Assembly (NCBI GenBank): GCA_934281515.1
Contig: CAKQXG010000054.1
Coordinates: 1-12,372 of the forward strand
From: an uncultured Clostridia bacterium
Lineage (GTDB): Bacteria; Bacillota; Clostridia; Christensenellales; CAG-314
Direction: 5' to 3'
Length of the DNA stretch: 12,372 nt
The notes beneath the pieces were generated by a model. It saw only the letters and a list, made by a program, of their open reading frames with translations, searched no databases and was not told where the DNA came from. This document shows, in pieces, positions 7,919 to 12,372 of the stretch. Numbering within the stretch: the first letter of the stretch is position 1; each line of letters starts with the position of its first letter. The position numbers were made by a program, and so were the translations under genes.

Positions 7919-9874
7919 ATGAAAAAGGTAATATCGCTTGTATTGACGCTTGTTTTGCTGCTTGCCGTATTTGTCGGTTGCAACGACACGCCCGACAATC
8001 CCGACGCACCGAGCAAACCGCAAATAAACAAAACCGATATCAAAATCGTGGACAACGGCGCAACCGACTACAAAGTGGTCGTTCCGTCGGGCGCAAGCAG
8101 TTTTGTAAATACCGCCGCTTCGGAACTAGTCAATTTTGTCAAGGAGGCTACGGGCGCAACGTTGCCCGTAACCACCGACGGCGAAGAGTTTTCTACTTCG
8201 GCAAAGGTTATTTCCCTCGGCAAAACGACTGTGTTTGACGGTAGCGGAGTCAAATTGACGGAAAAGTTGCGTGAAACGGGCTACGTAATGAAACGCAAGG
8301 GCAACACTCTCATCATCAATGCCAAAGACGACAACGGCATTGTCAGCGCAGTGTACGATATGTTGGGGTACATGCTTGGACTAGAGTTTTACAGTTACGA
8401 CGAGTATACCCTTGACAAAGCCGACACGCTGTACATGCTTGACTTCGACTTGGAGTTTGTGCCGAGTATTGATATGCGCGACATCATGATGCGTTCGTTA
8501 AACACCAACTATCGCCAACGCATGCGTTTGTATGCGGGCAAAGGGCTAGGACAGTGGATTACGTTTGCGCACACGACTACAGGCGCAAGCAACCTGAAAA
8601 ACGGCGGTGACGAGTTGTACGGCTTTTTGCCGTTCAGCGTGTATGGCGAAGCGCACAAAGATTGGTACGACGCCACTCACACGCAATTGTGTTACAGCAA
8701 TGCCGAAATGAGAGCCGAGTTTGTGGAACAGGTAAAGCGACGCATTGTCAAAAATCCCGACGGCAAGTATCTGATGATCGGACACGAAGACAACTTCGAA
8801 ATGTGTCTGTGCGACAATTGCAAAGCGGAACGAGAGTTGTATGGGGGTTACGGCGGACAGGAATTGCACTTTACAAACCTCGTTGCCGAAGCGGTGGACG
8901 TTTGGCTTGCCGACAACTACCCCGACCGCGAAATCTTTTACGTGTTTTTTGCATATCAGACTTCGCAAGAGCCGCCGATAAAACGTAAAGTCGAGGACGG
9001 CAAGGAAGTGGGCGTCAAGGACGACAACGGCAAGTATATTCCGCATTACTCGGATCTCAAAATCCGCAAAAACGTAATGGTTATGTATTGCCCGATCGAC
9101 TCGGACTTCAGCAAAGGTTTTTCCGAAACGGAAAACGCTACGCAATACACTCAGTTAAAGGGGTGGAGCGACATTTACGCGGCGCAAGGACTGGCAAACA
9201 ACATCATCGTTTGGGGTTACAGCCTTGCCGTGTACAACTACTTCATTCCGTTGTACAACTTCGGTACGTACAAGGCGCACTACAAGTTTTACCAAGATTG
9301 CGGCGTGCATTACATCGACGATCAAGCGTACAGTACGTCTGGTATTCCGTGCTTCGAAGCAATGCAGATTTACGTACAGTCAAAGCTGATGTACGACACA
9401 TCGCTTAGCTACAACGACCTTTGCTACGACTTTATCGAGCATTACTACGGGCAGGCGGGCGAAACGTTCAAGCAATACTTTGATTACTTCCGCACTTACT
9501 ACGAGTATCTTGCGGAAACAAAGAGTATCAGCGGCAGTATCTGGCAGGAAATGGCAAAAGAGGACTTTTGGCCTACCGAAGTGGTACAACAACTGATGGA
9601 TTACCTGGACAAGTGCCTTGCCGACATCGAGCCGCTTAAGGAAACGGACTATGCTCGTTGGCAAGTGCTTAACGATCGTATTCGTCGCGAACGTCTTACG
9701 CCGATATTTATGATGTTCAGTTTCCATATGAACGAACTTCCCCATGACAAGCAGGTCGAGTATCTTGCCGATATGAAAACCTACACACAGAAGTACGAAA
9801 TTTTGGAAACGCAAGAGTCCAAACGTGACATCTCGACGCTAATCGAAACGTGGGAATCGCAAATCGGAGGTTGA
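7919..9874 (+). CDS. DUF4838-type lipoprotein, putative surface glycan-processing protein
   Basis: 651 residues. The N-terminus MKK, a hydrophobic core and Phe-Val-Gly-Cys21 form a lipoprotein signal, followed by an Asp/Pro-rich linker. Residues about 45-170 look like the alpha/beta N-terminal domain found in front of several glycoside hydrolases (GH20b/GH67-N type), with the SAVYDMLGYMLGLEFY-like stretch. Residues about 238-512 match the character of DUF4838: Gly288-His-Glu-Asp-Asn, then Cys296-x-Cys298-x-x-Cys301, then LHFTNLVAEAV and an FAYQT strand. The remainder to 651 is mostly helical. DUF4838 is distantly related to glycoside hydrolases such as alpha-glucuronidases, but its activity is not established, and I cannot assign catalytic residues. 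GGGAGGT (7907-7913) sits five bases before ATG 7919, 13 bases after the giant gene. The context suggests work on a surface glycan before uptake. Confidence 0.8.
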   Translation: MKKVISLVLTLVLLLAVFVGCNDTPDNPDAPSKPQINKTDIKIVDNGATDYKVVVPSGASSFVNTAASELVNFVKEATGATLPVTTDGEEFSTSAKVISLGKTTVFDGSGVKLTEKLRETGYVMKRKGNTLIINAKDDNGIVSAVYDMLGYMLGLEFYSYDEYTLDKADTLYMLDFDLEFVPSIDMRDIMMRSLNTNYRQRMRLYAGKGLGQWITFAHTTTGASNLKNGGDELYGFLPFSVYGEAHKDWYDATHTQLCYSNAEMRAEFVEQVKRRIVKNPDGKYLMIGHEDNFEMCLCDNCKAERELYGGYGGQELHFTNLVAEAVDVWLADNYPDREIFYVFFAYQTSQEPPIKRKVEDGKEVGVKDDNGKYIPHYSDLKIRKNVMVMYCPIDSDFSKGFSETENATQYTQLKGWSDIYAAQGLANNIIVWGYSLAVYNYFIPLYNFGTYKAHYKFYQDCGVHYIDDQAYSTSGIPCFEAMQIYVQSKLMYDTSLSYNDLCYDFIEHYYGQAGETFKQYFDYFRTYYEYLAETKSISGSIWQEMAKEDFWPTEVVQQLMDYLDKCLADIEPLKETDYARWQVLNDRIRRERLTPIFMMFSFHMNELPHDKQVEYLADMKTYTQKYEILETQESKRDISTLIETWESQIGG

Positions 9875-9875
9875 C

Positions 9876-11285
9876 ATGGCAAAGAAAACGAAAATTATTC
9901 TGATTTGCGCCGCAGCTTTGATTTTGGTAGCGGCAATAGTGACGACGCTGTGCTTGGTGCTTGCCAAACCGTCCGACGAAACGCCGACGGACAAAACGAC
10001 GATAAGCCTTAACGTAAACGCTTACGCGCTTGTCGAGGACGAAACGTTTACAATCACCGCAACGACAAACTCTACGGACGTAATCAAATGGACGTCGAGC
10101 AGTCCCGAAGTGGCGTCGGTGTCGTCGCAAGGACGTGTAATAGCCAAGACGGTGGGCGAAACGACAATCACGGCAACCGTTGGCGACGCGTCCGACAGTT
10201 GCAAGTTGCAGGTCGTAGCGGACAATGCGCAAGCGACAATTAAGCTTGAGCAATCAACATTGCGTTTGTCGGCAACAAGCGGCGCAACGCAAATACAAGG
10301 CACGGTTGTTGTTGGTGACAATCAACAAACGCTTGCCGAGGCAGGCGCGATTTACGAAGTTGACAATGCTTCGGTCGCAACGGTTTCTGCCGACGGCACG
10401 GTCACGCCGATGTCTGTCGGAAGCACGCTTGTGTTTGTGTCGGCAAACGGGCGCACTAAGGTGGTTGCCGTGGAAGTGTACACAATGCTTGTTTCGACTA
10501 CCGACGATTGGAACGCTATGCTGGGTTTGCCCGGCGACCTCGGCGCGCGATTCTACGTAACCGACGACATCGACTTTACGGATGTAGTCTACAATGCCAA
10601 AGTCAACAACGGCGGCGACGTACTGCTTAGCCAAAGTTTCTGCGGCAGTCTTGACGGCGGCGGACACACGATAAGCAACGTTACGTTTGACAGCGCCGTT
10701 TCGTCGCAATCGCTGTTTGGCACAATGGTAGGTTGCACTCTTACAAACATTGCTTTCAGCAACATTCATTTTACCGCAAGCGGCGCGGCAGGCTTGGCAA
10801 TACGATTAATGCAACACTACAATGTAGCAGATGCAGACGGAAACGCCACAAGAGATACGCTGTTTGCTCCGTGTTACGTCACAAATGTTTTCGGCGATTT
10901 TGTCTACGACTACCACGGCGTAAGCGGCATTGCCGGCATTTACTTCGGCGGCGGTATGGAAAACGTGTTTGTAAACATGCGTATGTCCGACGGCAGCGCG
11001 CTCAACAAAACTACCGACTTTGCCGTTGCAAAGCAAAGTATGATTTGGTCAATGGCTGATCCAAACTGGTTTCCCAATAACTATCTCAACAACGTGGTTG
11101 TCCTTGCCGAAAGCGGAGCGACAAACGCCGTTTGGGATACGACTTACGACGGAGCAGGTCTGACAATAGGTCTGTCGGGACTGCATGCCGTAGCTACAAA
11201 AATGGAAGCGGGCTACCTGGTGCGTACGTTGTTTGACAACAATGTGTGGACGGTAACCCCGGGGCAATTGCCGAAGTTGAAATAG
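9876..11285 (+). CDS. Membrane-anchored protein with two Big_2 Ig-like domains and a beta-helix-like region
   Basis: 469 residues. The N-terminal KKTK plus a hydrophobic segment at about 7-30 acts as signal anchor or signal peptide. Cys26 follows Thr-Thr-Leu, which is not a proper lipobox. Two bacterial Ig-like group 2 domains follow. Domain 1 (about 41-115) shows W72 and the PEVASVSSQGRVIAKTVG core; domain 2 (about 121-202) shows VATVSADGTVTPMSVG. From about 208 the pattern changes to one known from beta-helix or GLUG-like surface proteins: a YVTDDIDF strand, then GSLDGGGHTISNVTF (257-271), then LFGTMVG...LTNIAFSNIHF (280-299). The end (WTVTPGQLPKLK) is the closing strand often seen in such proteins. 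GGAGG (9866-9870) lies in the end of the DUF4838 gene and only one base separates the two genes, so coupled translation is likely. Probably an exported scaffold or binding protein; no enzymatic residues recognised. Confidence 0.8.
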   Translation: MAKKTKIILICAAALILVAAIVTTLCLVLAKPSDETPTDKTTISLNVNAYALVEDETFTITATTNSTDVIKWTSSSPEVASVSSQGRVIAKTVGETTITATVGDASDSCKLQVVADNAQATIKLEQSTLRLSATSGATQIQGTVVVGDNQQTLAEAGAIYEVDNASVATVSADGTVTPMSVGSTLVFVSANGRTKVVAVEVYTMLVSTTDDWNAMLGLPGDLGARFYVTDDIDFTDVVYNAKVNNGGDVLLSQSFCGSLDGGGHTISNVTFDSAVSSQSLFGTMVGCTLTNIAFSNIHFTASGAAGLAIRLMQHYNVADADGNATRDTLFAPCYVTNVFGDFVYDYHGVSGIAGIYFGGGMENVFVNMRMSDGSALNKTTDFAVAKQSMIWSMADPNWFPNNYLNNVVVLAESGATNAVWDTTYDGAGLTIGLSGLHAVATKMEAGYLVRTLFDNNVWTVTPGQLPKLK

Positions 11286-11403
11286 AGTAGTCAAACGAGC
11301 GTATGTCATCGAATTTTGCATACGTATCAAAAAATCGGCTACAAAAATCAAAGGTTGTACCTGTCAAACAGACAGTAAAAATTTAATCCTAGGAGGAAAC
11401 ACA
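11286..11403 (+). promoter_or_regulatory. 118-base gap with dyads and a weak candidate promoter
   Basis: CGTATG (11300-11305) pairs with CATACG (11319-11324) across 13 bases, and ATACGTAT (11320-11327) is itself a palindrome. CTGTC (11361-11365), AAACA loop, GACAG (11371-11375) is a second dyad. It sits between a possible -35 box TTGTAC (11355-11360) and an A-rich -10-like TAAAAA (11376-11381). The spacer would be only 15 bases and both boxes are poor matches, so the promoter is doubtful. No intrinsic terminator with a T-run is seen after the upstream gene, so read-through is possible. AGGAGG at 11391-11396 serves the next gene. Confidence 0.3.
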
Positions 11404-12372
11404 ATGAAACGATACAAACTGATTGCCGTTTTGTTGGTAGTTGCACTTGTCGCAGTACTTTGCGCGGCTTGTAAAGTTACCGAACAAGCGCAAATTACCG
11501 TCAAGGTAAACGGCAAGGAAGTCAAGGCAAACGGCACTGTGTACGCCGTAGAGTTTGACAACGACGTGACAAAAGCCGTTATCGAAGCTACCACATCCGT
11601 CGGTAAAATCGACGGTGCAGGGACGTTCGACCTTAAAGAAGGCGACAATGAATTCGTCCTTACTTTGAAGGCAAACGATGCCGAAACCAAGTATACGGTA
11701 AAGGTTACGCGCAAAGCGGCAGAAAAGCCTGCCGACGTAAGTCTTGCCGAAGTAAAAGTCGGCGAAACGGTCGTTGTCGCCACGGCAGGCAAATATGCAA
11801 CGACTGTAGGATACGAGGTTAGTTCCGTTACCGTTGCCGCAACCGCTACGGACAGTGCCGCAAGCGTAGACGGCACGGGCGAAAAAACGCTTGTTGTCGG
11901 CAAAAACGAAGTGACGCTTACCGTAACCAACGGCAAAGCAACACAGACCTACACTGTGGAAATTACTCGCGAAGCGGCAGTGCTTACACTCGCGGAAGTA
12001 AAGGCTGGCGAAACAACGCTTGCTGCCGATGGTAACGGCGTGTACAACCACACTGTTGCAAACACCGTTTCAAGCGTAACGATTGCCGCAACCGCAACCA
12101 AGTCTTACGCCACGGTTGAAGGCGCAGGCGAAAAAACGCTTGCTTTAGGTGAAAACACATTTACCCTTACCGTAAAGGTGGATGACAACACCAAGCAACA
12201 ATACACGGTAAAAGTAACGCGCGAAGCTGCAGACCTTACCTTGAAAGAAGTTAAAATCGGCGACAACGTACTTACCGCACAAGACAGAACATACACCTGC
12301 AACGTTGCCAACGACGTTACCGAAGTTATTGTTTCGGCAACAGCCAACAACGGCGATGCAATCGTCCAAGGC
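11404..12372 (+). CDS. Cadherin-like beta-sandwich repeat lipoprotein, 3' partial
   Basis: The frame is open from ATG 11404 to the window edge (323 codons, no stop), so the protein continues. MKRYK, a hydrophobic core and Leu-Cys-Ala-Ala-Cys23 form a lipoprotein signal. Cys at -3 is unusual, but Cys23 is the better lipid site than Cys20. The rest is tandem cadherin-like beta-sandwich domains (PF12733 type). They lie at about 30-106, 113-192, 194-276 and from 278 on (cut). Each opens with a L-x-L/E-V-K-x-G strand and ends in YTVxxTR; the Arg residues fall at 103, 189 and 273. Such repeats are typical of Clostridia surface proteins, where they often precede other domains. AGGAGG lies seven bases before the start. 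Function is unknown; a surface stalk or adhesin-like role is inferred. Whether it belongs to the upstream operon is uncertain. Confidence 0.85.
   Translation, partial: MKRYKLIAVLLVVALVAVLCAACKVTEQAQITVKVNGKEVKANGTVYAVEFDNDVTKAVIEATTSVGKIDGAGTFDLKEGDNEFVLTLKANDAETKYTVKVTRKAAEKPADVSLAEVKVGETVVVATAGKYATTVGYEVSSVTVAATATDSAASVDGTGEKTLVVGKNEVTLTVTNGKATQTYTVEITREAAVLTLAEVKAGETTLAADGNGVYNHTVANTVSSVTIAATATKSYATVEGAGEKTLALGENTFTLTVKVDDNTKQQYTVKVTREAADLTLKEVKIGDNVLTAQDRTYTCNVANDVTEVIVSATANNGDAIVQG
11740..12372 (+). repeat. In-frame tandem repeats of about 250 bases in the cadherin-like gene
   Basis: The domains starting near residues 113 and 194 resemble each other at the DNA level as well as in protein. 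GGCGAAAAAACGCTTG occurs at 11878-11893 and 12127-12142, and TTGCCGCAACCGC at 11834-11846 and 12083-12095. Both pairs are exactly 249 bases (83 codons) apart. A further, more diverged unit begins near 12235 and is cut by the window end. Confidence 0.7.

Noticed and set aside
9951..9953. Cys26 of the Big_2 protein as a lipoprotein site
   Set aside because: The preceding Thr-Thr-Leu lacks the small residue needed at -1, so a signal anchor or ordinary signal peptide is more likely.
11387..11394. TCCTAGGA palindrome over the ribosome binding site of the last gene
   Set aside because: Eight bases with no loop cannot form a hairpin within one RNA. It is most simply a by-product of the AGGAGG site.
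11364..12051. Minus-strand open frames opposite the cadherin-like gene
   Set aside because: The plus-strand frame has a ribosome binding site, a lipoprotein signal and regular beta-sandwich repeats. The minus-strand frames have none of these.

Overview
The window looks like one surface and transport locus read entirely left to right, from a Gram-positive anaerobe, most likely an uncultured gut Clostridia-type member of the Bacillota. That placement is an inference. It rests on several lipoprotein and secretion signals without outer-membrane proteins, strong AGGAGG-type ribosome binding sites, TTG start use, a sugar ABC transporter without its own ATPase gene, and very large secreted proteins rich in Ig-like folds. 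No rRNA, tRNA, mobile element or CRISPR array is visible.

Layout. (i) 1-3682 holds a CUT1-type (maltose/oligosaccharide class) ABC importer: a solute-binding lipoprotein cut at its 5' end by the window edge, a MalF-like permease and a MalG-like permease. The 151-base gap between binding protein and first permease is unusually rich in potential RNA stems, including two mutually exclusive ones. (ii) 3679-7905 encodes a 1408-residue secreted protein. Its TTG start overlaps the stop codon of the MalG-like gene. It contains three homologous LamG/concanavalin-like modules separated by about eight Ig-like domains. (iii) 7919-9874 encodes a DUF4838-type lipoprotein distantly related to glycoside hydrolases. 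One base after its stop, 9876-11285 encodes a membrane-anchored protein with two Big_2 Ig-like domains and a beta-helix-like C-terminal half. (iv) After a 118-base gap that may hold a weak promoter and a small dyad, 11404 to the window end encodes a lipoprotein built of cadherin-like beta-sandwich repeats. It runs off the right edge.

How the genes may work together (inference): the LamG/Ig, Big_2/beta-helix and cadherin-like proteins would display or bind a glycan at the cell surface. The DUF4838 lipoprotein would process or sense it, and the ABC importer would take up the released oligosaccharide, energised by an ATPase encoded elsewhere. The tight spacing (4-base overlap, 13 bases, 1 base) supports one transcript from the binding protein through the Big_2 gene. 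The substrate cannot be read from sequence. Every gap is shorter than 300 bases.
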